Positions 1 through 7,090 of a stretch of 14,600 nt of DNA are shown here, in pieces; within the stretch, counting starts at the first letter, position 1; each line of letters opens with the position of its first letter. Position numbers and translations under genes: made by a program. The stretch is from positions 1 through 14,600 of the forward strand of contig JAISWA010000068.1 of assembly GCA_031271275.1 (NCBI GenBank), in the 5' to 3' direction. Source of the DNA: Clostridiales bacterium. GTDB taxonomy: Bacteria; Bacillota; Clostridia; Lachnospirales; WQUN01. Below the pieces are notes generated by a model, which searched no databases, was not told the DNA's origin, and was given only the letters and a program-made list of their open reading frames with translations.

Positions 1-8
1 TTGATTCC

Positions 9-1916
9 TTGGTTGAAAAAATGAAATACGTCAGCATCACCGGCCCTGTGGACCGTATCAACCAAATGATTGAAAAATATATCTCGCGCTACGATATCCA
101 GTTGGAGTACACGGCGAAACAGCTCAAGTCCGACGAGGGGCTCAGTCCGTTTACGGGGGCGAACCCTTATGTGGAGGCGCTGCATAAGTCCGAACGGTTT
201 TTGAATCTGCTCGGCAGCCAACCCGAAATTGGCCGGGTGTTTTCCGGCGACGAGGCGGTGGCGCGCGTGGACGAAGCCTACCGGGTTTACGAAAGCCGCG
301 ACGTCACGCTCAAGCAACTGGAACAGCGGCGGGACGAAATCCGGCAGTATATCGAGCGCCTGAACTTTTTTACCGCCCTCGACGTGGAGCTTGACCTGCT
401 CGACAGCTTCCGGCACATTGCCCACAGCTTCGGGCGGATGCCCGTGAGCAATTACCACCAGTTTGAAAAATTCCTGTACGACGATTCGGAAATTATTTTC
501 CTGCAGAGCCACAGCGACCATGACTATATCTGGGGCGTATACTTCACGCCCGTTTCCATGCGCGACAAGGTCAATTCCATTTTCTCCTCCCTGCACTTTG
601 AGCGCATCCCCGTGACGAGCTTTTTTATGGACGAACAGCTTAAAGGCACCCCCGCGAAAATCATCCTCCAATTGCGCATCTCCTTAATCGATATCAACGA
701 CGCCATCAAGGAACTCACCGACAATATTTGGGAAGGCGTTCCCGGAACCAACGCGGAGCTTGCCGCCGCCTGCAAGCGCGTGGGCGAGCTTTATTCCGCC
801 TTCGACGTGCGTAAATACGCCGCCGTCACCGAACACGGCGAGTATGTTTTCGTAGGTTGGACCTCCGAGAAAGACGCGACTGAAATGGAAATCAACGCCA
901 ACAAAGACGGTCACAAGGTTTTCGCCCGCTACGGGGAAACCGGCGAGCGCCCCTTCTCCGACATGCCGCCAACCCGCTTGAAAAACCCGCCCGTCATACG
1001 GCTGTTTGAGTTTTTCACCAAAATGTACGGCCTGCCCGTTTACGGCGAGATTGACCCGACGCCCATGATGGCGGTCACCTATACGCTGCTGTTCGGGCTG
1101 ATGTTCGGCGACGTGGGGCAGGGCTTCGTGCTCGCGCTTCTGGGCTTTTTACTGTACCGCTCCAAAAAAATGGAACTTGCCGGCATCATATCCGTCGCGG
1201 GGGTTTCGGGCATGTTCTTCGGGCTGATGTACGGAAGCGTGTTCGGCTTTGAGGACGACGCGATTCTGCCCGCCCTTTGGCGAAGGCCCTCCCACGATAT
1301 AAACGGGACGCTGATCTTCGCGGTGGGCGTGGGCGTATCCATTGTGTTCCTTTCCATGCTGTTTAACATTGTCAACTCCATCAGGCAGAAGAACTGGGGT
1401 TCGCTGCTTTTCAGCCCCAACGGCCTCGCGGGCATGGCGTTCTACGGGCTTGTGCTTTTTAACGCGGTGCGCGTCCTGCTCTACGCTTATACCCTCACCG
1501 GCTTTGATATCGCGCTGGTTTTTCTTCCGCTGTTTTTTGTGGCGTTCCGCGAGCCGATTACCAAGCGGTTGGAGGGCCACCGCAAGGTGGTGGAGGGCGG
1601 CATCGGCATGTTCCTGTTCTCAACCATACTGGAACTGGTGGAAGTGCTGCTCACCTACGCCACCAACACCATTTCCTTTGTGCGCGTCGGCGCGTTTGCC
1701 ATCAGCCACGCGGGGATTATGAGCGTGGTGCTGCTGCTTTCGAGCTCCGCCGCAGGCACCCGCAACCCGATTGTGATTATCGTCGGGAACATTGTGGTAA
1801 TGGGCATCGAGGGGTTGTTGGTGGGAATACAGGTGCTCAGACTGGATTTTTACGAGGTGTTCAGCCGCTTCTACAACGGCGGCGGGCAGGTGTTTGAGCC
1901 GTACAAGGCGAAATAA
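9..1916 (+). CDS. ntpI: V/A-type ATPase subunit I (a-subunit homologue), 5' end uncertain
   Basis: This is the membrane stator subunit of the V/A-type rotary ATPase, which forms the ion half-channels beside the K ring. The first ~330 residues are soluble with charged helical stretches, the usual cytoplasmic arm. The rest is hydrophobic, with about eight membrane segments. The essential stator arginine is visible in the context FVRVGAFAISHAG (codon 1683-1685), matching the SFVR/RLWAL region of the family. The total of about 635 residues is normal. The start is uncertain. TTG at 9 gives MVEKMKYVS, which resembles family N-termini, ATG at 21 is the next choice, and the frame stays open to the window edge, so the true start may lie upstream. 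No ribosome site is visible before 9. It is the first visible gene of the operon, and subunit K follows after 21 bases. Confidence 0.93.
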   Translation: MVEKMKYVSITGPVDRINQMIEKYISRYDIQLEYTAKQLKSDEGLSPFTGANPYVEALHKSERFLNLLGSQPEIGRVFSGDEAVARVDEAYRVYESRDVTLKQLEQRRDEIRQYIERLNFFTALDVELDLLDSFRHIAHSFGRMPVSNYHQFEKFLYDDSEIIFLQSHSDHDYIWGVYFTPVSMRDKVNSIFSSLHFERIPVTSFFMDEQLKGTPAKIILQLRISLIDINDAIKELTDNIWEGVPGTNAELAAACKRVGELYSAFDVRKYAAVTEHGEYVFVGWTSEKDATEMEINANKDGHKVFARYGETGERPFSDMPPTRLKNPPVIRLFEFFTKMYGLPVYGEIDPTPMMAVTYTLLFGLMFGDVGQGFVLALLGFLLYRSKKMELAGIISVAGVSGMFFGLMYGSVFGFEDDAILPALWRRPSHDINGTLIFAVGVGVSIVFLSMLFNIVNSIRQKNWGSLLFSPNGLAGMAFYGLVLFNAVRVLLYAYTLTGFDIALVFLPLFFVAFREPITKRLEGHRKVVEGGIGMFLFSTILELVEVLLTYATNTISFVRVGAFAISHAGIMSVVLLLSSSAAGTRNPIVIIVGNIVVMGIEGLLVGIQVLRLDFYEVFSRFYNGGGQVFEPYKAK

Positions 1917-1922
1917 ATTATT

Positions 1923-1928
1923 GGAGGC
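1923..1928 (+). promoter_or_regulatory. Ribosome binding site of subunit K gene
   Basis: GGAGGC lies 9 bases before the ATG at 1938, in the only real gap between the I and K genes. It is the strongest Shine-Dalgarno in the first part of the operon. This fits the need for many copies of the ring subunit relative to the stator subunit. Confidence 0.7.
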
Positions 1929-1937
1929 ATATAAGTC

Positions 1938-2363
1938 ATGGCAATTTACCTTTTATTCGGGCTGCTTGCCGCAACGGTAGCCCTGCCGGTTCTCTACTAC
2001 AACCTCGGGGGAAAAACCGCGAAGCGCGGCAAACGGGCGTTGGTAGTTAACTTGGTTGCGTTCTTCGCGGTCGCCATACTGACTTCCGTTCTTATTTTCA
2101 ACGGAAACGTTTACGCGGCGGAGGAAGCGGCGTCCGGCACCTCTGATTTGGCAATGATGGCGGCGTTCCTCGGCGCGGCGTTGGTGACGGGGCTTTGCTG
2201 CATCGGCACCGGCATCGCCGTGGGTTCCGCGGCTACCGCCGCCATTGGCGCGATTAGCGAAAACGAGAAAATCATGGGCAAGGCGCTGATTTTCGTCGCG
2301 ATGGCGGAAGGTATCGCGATTTACGGGCTGCTCGTTTCCTTTATGATTCTGGGGCGCGTATGA
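1938..2363 (+). CDS. ntpK: V/A-type ATPase subunit K (rotor ring proteolipid) with N-terminal extension
   Basis: This is the c-ring subunit that carries the ion through the membrane. The conserved proteolipid hairpin occupies residues ~70-141. Its ion-binding carboxylate is E124, in the context VAMAEGIAIYG. Ahead of it is an extra hydrophobic pair: residues ~3-22, a basic loop KTAKRGKR, then ~34-54, ending in a short AEEAASG linker. The VYAAEE stretch resembles a signal peptidase site, so the extension could be a retained hairpin or a cleaved leader. When aligned by eye with the Ilyobacter sodium c-subunit, the ligand positions Gln32 and Ser66 are V95 and G125 here. That argues for proton coupling, although Tyr129 is kept. 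The ATG at 1938 has a good GGAGGC site. At 141 residues it is longer than a single-hairpin c-subunit (~80) and shorter than a double-hairpin NtpK (~156). Confidence 0.92.
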   Translation: MAIYLLFGLLAATVALPVLYYNLGGKTAKRGKRALVVNLVAFFAVAILTSVLIFNGNVYAAEEAASGTSDLAMMAAFLGAALVTGLCCIGTGIAVGSAATAAIGAISENEKIMGKALIFVAMAEGIAIYGLLVSFMILGRV

Positions 2364-2367
2364 CGCC

Positions 2368-2676
2368 ATGCGCATTTTTCTTTTAAGCGACAATGTGGAC
2401 ACGCTGACCGGTATGCGACTGGTCGGCGTGGACGGGGCGCTGACGCATACCCGGGAGGAACTGGCGGCCGAGTTGGAAAAGGTGCTGCGCGCGCGGGACG
2501 TGGGTGTACTCGCTATTTCGGAGAAAATTTTTAACGCCAACCAGGACTTGCTCGCCCCGGTTATGGACATGCGCGGCAAGGCGCTGATTGTCGCCATACC
2601 CGACCGCCACGGCACGAGCCGGCAGAAGGACTTCCTTTCCCATTACGTGCGCGAAGCGATTGGAGTGAAATTATGA
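2368..2676 (+). CDS. ntpF: V/A-type ATPase subunit F
   Basis: This is a small central-stalk protein that binds subunit D and modulates rotation. It has 102 residues, the normal size. The N-terminal strand MRIFLLSD is followed by a discriminating pattern for this family: a G-x-x-L-V-G-V-like turn, then a segment reading VLAISEKIF, and a late strand KALIVAIPD. This is the Rossmann-like fold of subunit F. It starts 4 bases after the K stop. Its own ribosome site is weak (GGGGCG about 11 bases upstream), so translation probably depends on coupling to K. Its stop overlaps the E start as ATGA (2673-2676). Gene naming differs between systems: in Enterococcus this protein is called NtpG and 'NtpF' is the peripheral-stalk coiled coil. 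The call is therefore to the subunit, not to a fixed gene name. Confidence 0.85.
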   Translation: MRIFLLSDNVDTLTGMRLVGVDGALTHTREELAAELEKVLRARDVGVLAISEKIFNANQDLLAPVMDMRGKALIVAIPDRHGTSRQKDFLSHYVREAIGVKL

Positions 2677-3251
2677 AAATCGAAAAGAAGCTCGAGCTTT
2701 TTACTCGCATCACCATGTCGGAAATCGAGGAAAAACGCCGTGTCGCCACGCGGGAGTCCAACGAGAAATTTAAAAACGACGTGGAATCCGCAGTACGCGC
2801 GGCGGAAAAGCAAGCGCGGGAGCGGATTGTCAACGAGCAGTATTCCGTCGGGAAGCTGAAAAACAAGCAAACCGTAACCGCCGCGACGGAAGCGAAGCGC
2901 GCGCTGATTGCGCTGCGCGAACGGCTCACGGATGAATTGTTCAAAGACATAGAAGATGACTTGCGCAATTTCGCGGCGTCCGGTGAATACGCCGGTTACC
3001 TGCTTGATTTGCTGCAAAAGAAAACGGAAGGCGGGTATTACGCCTATGTGACCGTTACACAGCGGGACATGGCGTTGGCGGAGCCGATAAAGCGGCGCTT
3101 CGGGCTGACGGCGGAAGCGGCAGAGGAAGATTTTATCGGCGGGTTCCGTTTAATCAGCGAAGACAGGCGGGCAAGCGAAGACATGACTTTCCTTTGGAAA
3201 TTAAATGAAGCGCGGGAGAATTTTTCGATACTCGCGTCGGGTCAAAAATAG
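2673..3251 (+). CDS. ntpE: V/A-type ATPase subunit E (peripheral stalk)
   Basis: This is the peripheral-stalk subunit that holds the A3B3 head against rotation. It has 192 residues, typical for the family. Residues ~1-85 are charged, heptad-like helix rich in Glu, Lys and Arg, forming the coiled coil that pairs with subunit G. The C-terminal half contains the globular head with the pattern DFIGGFRLIS, a family hallmark (usually x-GG-x). The ATG at 2673 overlaps the F stop and has GGAGTG at 2662-2667, 5 bases upstream, inside F. A gene for the partner subunit G was not found in the window and would have to be encoded elsewhere. Assignment rests on the C-terminal pattern plus position in the operon, since the coiled coil alone is not diagnostic. 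Confidence 0.85.
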   Translation: MKIEKKLELFTRITMSEIEEKRRVATRESNEKFKNDVESAVRAAEKQARERIVNEQYSVGKLKNKQTVTAATEAKRALIALRERLTDELFKDIEDDLRNFAASGEYAGYLLDLLQKKTEGGYYAYVTVTQRDMALAEPIKRRFGLTAEAAEEDFIGGFRLISEDRRASEDMTFLWKLNEARENFSILASGQK

Positions 3252-3277
3252 CAGGATTGCAGAAGCAGGCGATATAT

Positions 3278-5053
3278 ATGATTGCAAGCGGGATTATTAA
3301 AGGCATTAACGGTCCGGTGCTTAACGTGACCACCCGCGGGAACAGCGGTATGTTTAAGATGTCCGAAATGGTCATGGTGGGCGAAAAAAGACTGGTGGGC
3401 GAGGTTATCGGCATACGGTCCGGCTCGGTCGTGGTGCAGGTGTTCGAGGACACGGCGGGCCTTACGCCGGGGCAGACGGTTAACGGTACGGGGCGCCCCC
3501 TTTCCCTTACGTTGGGGCCGGGCATCATCGGGAATATTTTCGACGGCATTCAGCGCCCGCTTTCCGCTATCGCGAAAAATTCGGGGTTGTATGTGGCAAG
3601 CGGCGTGCATGTGGACAATCTGGACACGGGGAAAAAATGGCCGGTGCGCGTCTTGGCAAGACCCGGCGACGTGTTGGAGGAAGGCGCGGTGTTCGCCGAA
3701 GTCAACGAAACCCCCGCCGTGGTTTTTAAGGCGATGGTTCCCCCCGGCGTAAGCGGCAAAGTGCGGCGGTCGGTGTCGAGCGGTCAGCATACGATTGGCG
3801 AGACCATTTGCGTACTTGAAACGGACAGCGGCGCCGCCTATGAGTTGAAGCTTTCCCAACGTTGGCCCATACGCGCCCCGCGCCCCGTCAAGGAACGCCG
3901 CTCCGTCAGCCGCCCGCTGATAACCGGTCAGCGTATTATCGATACGCTGTTCCCCGTGGCGAAGGGCGGGATGGCGGCGATACCCGGCGGCTTCGGCACG
4001 GGCAAGACCATGACCCAACACCAACTCGCCAAATGGTCGGACGCGGACATTATCGTATACATCGGCTGCGGCGAGCGCGGCAACGAAATGACGGAAGTGC
4101 TGGAAGATTTTTCGAAGCTCACCGACCCGCGCACCCAACAGCTTATGATGGCGCGGACGGTGCTGATTGCCAACACGTCCAACATGCCGGTGGCGGCGCG
4201 GGAAGCGTCCATCTACACCGGAATCACCATCGCGGAATTTTACCGGGACATGGGCTACCATGTGGCGGTTATGGCGGACTCCACTTCCCGTTGGGCGGAA
4301 GCGTTGCGGGAGTTGTCGGGGCGATTGGAAGAAATGCCCGCGGAGGAAGGGTACCCCGCGTACCTCGCCTCGCGGCTTTCCGGCTTCTACGAACGCGCGG
4401 GCTATGTGGAAAGTTTAAACGGCAGCGAAGGCTCCATCACGGTGGTGGGCGCGGTCTCGCCCCAAGGCGCGGACTTTTCGGAGCCGGTGACGCAAAATAC
4501 CAAGCGTTTCGTGCGCAGTTTTTGGGGGCTTGACCGGACGTTGGCATACGCGCGGCATTTCCCCGCCATACACTGGATTGACAGCTACAGCGAGTATTTA
4601 GAGGACATGACGGACTGGTACAACGAAAACGTCGGCCCGGACTTTACCGGGCGGCGGCTGCAAATTTTAAGAATACTATTCGAGGAAAGCGAGCTCATGG
4701 AAATCGTCAAGCTCATAGGGGCGGACGTACTGCCCGACAGCCAGCGGCTTACGTTGGCGATTGCCCGGGTGATACGGCTCGGCTTCCTGCAGCAGAACGC
4801 GTACCACGCCTTCGACGCCTATGTGCCGTTTTCAAAGCAGCTTAAAATGATGGAAATTATTCTGTACCTGCACGAGGCGTGCAAAAAACTGCTGTCGTTT
4901 AACATCAGCATGAACGCCCTGACCGACGAGGATATTTTTGAGCAGGTGATACAGATTAAATATAATGTGGGCAACGACGAACCGGAAAAATTGGAAACCT
5001 ATTTCGGGAAGATAGACGGTTTTTATGAGACGGTATATCAGCAGCACGGATAA
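3278..5053 (+). CDS. ntpA: V/A-type ATPase catalytic subunit A
   Basis: This is the catalytic nucleotide-binding subunit, three of which alternate with subunit B in the head. The Walker A loop reads GGFGTGKT at residues 237-244 with the catalytic-site lysine at 243. It is followed by the family hallmark GCGERGNEM, carrying the catalytic glutamate region, and then by the ADSTSRWAEALRE segment. The ~591 residues include the A-type insertion between the N-terminal barrel and the P-loop, which separates A from F1 beta. The loop has GG where many relatives have GP, a variant I believe is common in Clostridia. I prefer ATG 3278 (MIASGIIKGINGP) because family members start close to this strand. A TTG at 3257 would add seven residues. 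It begins 26 bases after the E stop. B follows 11 bases after its stop. Confidence 0.96.
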   Translation: MIASGIIKGINGPVLNVTTRGNSGMFKMSEMVMVGEKRLVGEVIGIRSGSVVVQVFEDTAGLTPGQTVNGTGRPLSLTLGPGIIGNIFDGIQRPLSAIAKNSGLYVASGVHVDNLDTGKKWPVRVLARPGDVLEEGAVFAEVNETPAVVFKAMVPPGVSGKVRRSVSSGQHTIGETICVLETDSGAAYELKLSQRWPIRAPRPVKERRSVSRPLITGQRIIDTLFPVAKGGMAAIPGGFGTGKTMTQHQLAKWSDADIIVYIGCGERGNEMTEVLEDFSKLTDPRTQQLMMARTVLIANTSNMPVAAREASIYTGITIAEFYRDMGYHVAVMADSTSRWAEALRELSGRLEEMPAEEGYPAYLASRLSGFYERAGYVESLNGSEGSITVVGAVSPQGADFSEPVTQNTKRFVRSFWGLDRTLAYARHFPAIHWIDSYSEYLEDMTDWYNENVGPDFTGRRLQILRILFEESELMEIVKLIGADVLPDSQRLTLAIARVIRLGFLQQNAYHAFDAYVPFSKQLKMMEIILYLHEACKKLLSFNISMNALTDEDIFEQVIQIKYNVGNDEPEKLETYFGKIDGFYETVYQQHG

Positions 5054-5059
5054 GAGGAG
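5054..5059 (+). promoter_or_regulatory. Ribosome binding site of subunit B gene
   Basis: GAGGAG immediately follows the subunit A stop codon and lies 5 bases before the ATG at 5065. It fixes the subunit B start and gives B its own strong initiation site, consistent with equal A and B production. Confidence 0.7.
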
Positions 5060-5064
5060 CTTTT

Positions 5065-6471
5065 ATGGACTACACCGGGCTTAATGAAATAAACGGTTCC
5101 CTTGTGGTGCTCGAAGGCGTTTCCAACCCCGCCAACGAGGAAATCGTGACCTTTACGGTAAACAACTCCGAACGGAAGATGGGCAGGGTCGTGCAGATAG
5201 ACGGCGACAAGGCGGTGGTGCTCGTGTTCGAAGGCACGCAGGACTTTTCCCTTAAAAACACCGTCTCCCGCTTCACGGGGAAGCCTATGGAAATCCGGCT
5301 GTCGGAGGAAATCCTCGGGCGGGTGTTCGACGGGATGGGCAGACCCATAGACGGAATGGGCGAAGTCTTTGCCGAATGCACCCGCGAGGTCAACGGGCTT
5401 GCCATCAACCCCGTCATGCGGGAATACCCCCGCAATTTTATCCAGACGGGCATCTCCGCTATCGACGGGTTAATCACCTTGATACGCGGGCAGAAGCTGC
5501 CGATTTTTTCCGGCAACGGGCTTCCCCATGACCAACTCGCGGCGCAGATTGTGCGGCAGGCGGCATTGAAGAACCCGACGAGCAAGGACGGCGGCAGCGC
5601 GACGGAAAAGTTCGCGGTGGTATTCGCGGCGATGGGCGTGAAATACGACGTGGCGGATTTTTTCCGCCGCTCCTTCGAGGAAAGTGGCGCGTTGGAGCAT
5701 GTGGTCATGTTCCTGAACCTCGCCAACGACCCCGTGGCGGAACGCATCATTACGCCGAGGGCGGCGCTGACTGTGGCGGAGTATCTCGCCTTTGAAAAAG
5801 ACATGCACATCCTCGTCATCCTCACGGACATGACTTCCTACGCCGAGGCGCTGCGGGAAATTTCCTCCTCCCGGGGGGAAATCCCGAGCCGCAAAGGGTA
5901 CCCGGGCTATCTTTACTCGGAACTGGCGAGCCTTTTTGAACGCGCGGGGATAGTGCACGGGCGGAAAGGCTCCGTCACGCAAATCCCCATACTCACCATG
6001 CCCAACGACGACATCACCCACCCCGTGCCCGACCTTACCGGCTATATCACGGAAGGGCAGATTGCCCTTGAGCGCGGGCTGTTCCAACGGGGCGTTTACC
6101 CGCCGGTTTCGATTTTGCCGTCGCTTTCCAGGCTGATGAAGGACGGTATCGGCGAGGGGTTCACCCGTGCCGACCATCCGGATTTGTCGAACCAACTTTT
6201 TTCCTCTTACGCCCATGTGGGCGAGGTGCGGGCGCTTGCCTCCGTCATCGGCGAGGAGGAACTCAGCGAAAACGACAAGCGCTTCATTACCTACGGGCGG
6301 CTGTTTGAAGAAAAATTCATCCGCCAGAACCGTTTGGAGAACCGTTCGATGGAAGATACCCTCAACCTCGGTTGGGAATTGCTCGGTCTGCTTCCGAGGG
6401 AACAGCTCGACCGCGTAAAGCCGGACATGCTTGATAAATTCTACAAATCCAAAAGCGCGGGTGATTTTTAA
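5065..6471 (+). CDS. ntpB: V/A-type ATPase regulatory subunit B
   Basis: This is the non-catalytic head subunit. It has the RecA-type fold, but in place of a Walker A motif it carries the B-type segment SGNGLPHDQLAAQI beginning at residue 149, which lacks the GKT lysine-threonine. That feature distinguishes B from A and from F1 subunits. Further family marks are the segment FLNLANDPVAERI, the LTDMTSYAEALREIS stretch equivalent to the Walker B region, and SRKGYPGYLYSELASLFERAG. Length 468 is standard. The start at 5065 is set by the strong GAGGAG site. The stop TAA (6469-6471) shares its last base with the ATG of subunit D, giving translational coupling. Confidence 0.96.
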   Translation: MDYTGLNEINGSLVVLEGVSNPANEEIVTFTVNNSERKMGRVVQIDGDKAVVLVFEGTQDFSLKNTVSRFTGKPMEIRLSEEILGRVFDGMGRPIDGMGEVFAECTREVNGLAINPVMREYPRNFIQTGISAIDGLITLIRGQKLPIFSGNGLPHDQLAAQIVRQAALKNPTSKDGGSATEKFAVVFAAMGVKYDVADFFRRSFEESGALEHVVMFLNLANDPVAERIITPRAALTVAEYLAFEKDMHILVILTDMTSYAEALREISSSRGEIPSRKGYPGYLYSELASLFERAGIVHGRKGSVTQIPILTMPNDDITHPVPDLTGYITEGQIALERGLFQRGVYPPVSILPSLSRLMKDGIGEGFTRADHPDLSNQLFSSYAHVGEVRALASVIGEEELSENDKRFITYGRLFEEKFIRQNRLENRSMEDTLNLGWELLGLLPREQLDRVKPDMLDKFYKSKSAGDF

Positions 6472-7088
6472 TGGAGCAAAACGAATTCCCCACCAAGGGG
6501 AATTTAATTTTGGCGAAGAACACGCTTAAACTTTCCAAACTCGGCTACGATTTGCTCGATAAAAAGCGCAGCGTGCTTATCCGCGAAATAATGCTGCTTA
6601 ACGAACACGCGAACGAAATACAGGAAAAAATCGATTGCGTGTTTACCGCCGCCTATGCGGCGCTGCAAGCCGCCAATATAGAAATGGGCATTAGCAGCGT
6701 GGAACGGTTCAGCTACGGCATCCCCCGGGAGGAAACCGTCCGTGTGCGCGCGCGCAGCATTATGGGCGTGGAGGTCCCCGTGGTGGACTACGAAAACGCC
6801 ACAAGGGACGCGCTAAACTACGGTTTCGGCAACACCACCGTCGCGTTGGACGAGGCGTACCGGTGCTTTAACGACGCGAAAGACTTAATCATACGGCTTG
6901 CCGCGGTGGAAAATTCCGCCCACCGGTTGGCGGTCAGCATACGCAAAACCCAGAAGCGCGCCAACGCCCTTAAAAACGTGACGATTCCCAAGTACGAGGC
7001 GCGGGTCAAGCTCATACAGGAAACGTTGGAAGAACGGGACAGGGACGAGTTTACAAGGTTGAAGGTGATTAAAGGGAAAAGGCAGTGA
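6471..7088 (+). CDS. ntpD: V/A-type ATPase subunit D (central shaft)
   Basis: This is the rotating central-shaft subunit, functional counterpart of F1 gamma, which sits inside the A3B3 head and carries subunit F at its foot. The N-terminus PTKGNLILAKNTLKLSKLGYDLLDKKRSVL, split here by me for reading, shows the family pattern P-T-K-x-N-L-x-x-x-K-x-x-L-x-x-A/S-x-x-G-x-x-L-L-x-K-K-R. The C-terminal helix reads TQKRANALKNVTIPKYE, the other hallmark. Length 205 is normal. The ATG overlaps the B stop by one base, and GGGTGAT at 6459-6465 inside B serves as its ribosome site. It is the last ATPase gene. Its stop is 2 bases from the stop of the convergent ppk, and the operon terminator lies ~115 bases further on, inside ppk. 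Confidence 0.95.
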   Translation: MEQNEFPTKGNLILAKNTLKLSKLGYDLLDKKRSVLIREIMLLNEHANEIQEKIDCVFTAAYAALQAANIEMGISSVERFSYGIPREETVRVRARSIMGVEVPVVDYENATRDALNYGFGNTTVALDEAYRCFNDAKDLIIRLAAVENSAHRLAVSIRKTQKRANALKNVTIPKYEARVKLIQETLEERDRDEFTRLKVIKGKRQ

Positions 7089-7090
7089 CG

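Noticed and set aside
1953..2615. Minus-strand frame of 220 codons opposite K and F
   Set aside because: It crosses the K and F genes, both firmly identified, and its composition (Ser/Arg-rich then His/Asn/Gly-rich) is that of a shadow frame.
3986..4009. GGFGTGKT in subunit A as an abnormal Walker A motif
   Set aside because: The lysine and threonine are intact, and from memory the GG variant occurs in other clostridial A subunits, so it is not evidence of altered function.
3242..4261. Open frame of 339 codons on the minus strand opposite the ATPase A gene
   Set aside because: It lies wholly antisense to a clear subunit A gene, has His/Arg/Gly-rich content typical of shadow frames in GC-rich DNA, and shows no domain or ribosome site.
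5070..6216. Long minus-strand frames opposite the ATPase B gene
   Set aside because: They are shadows of the conserved B gene, with no recognisable motif and no operon context.
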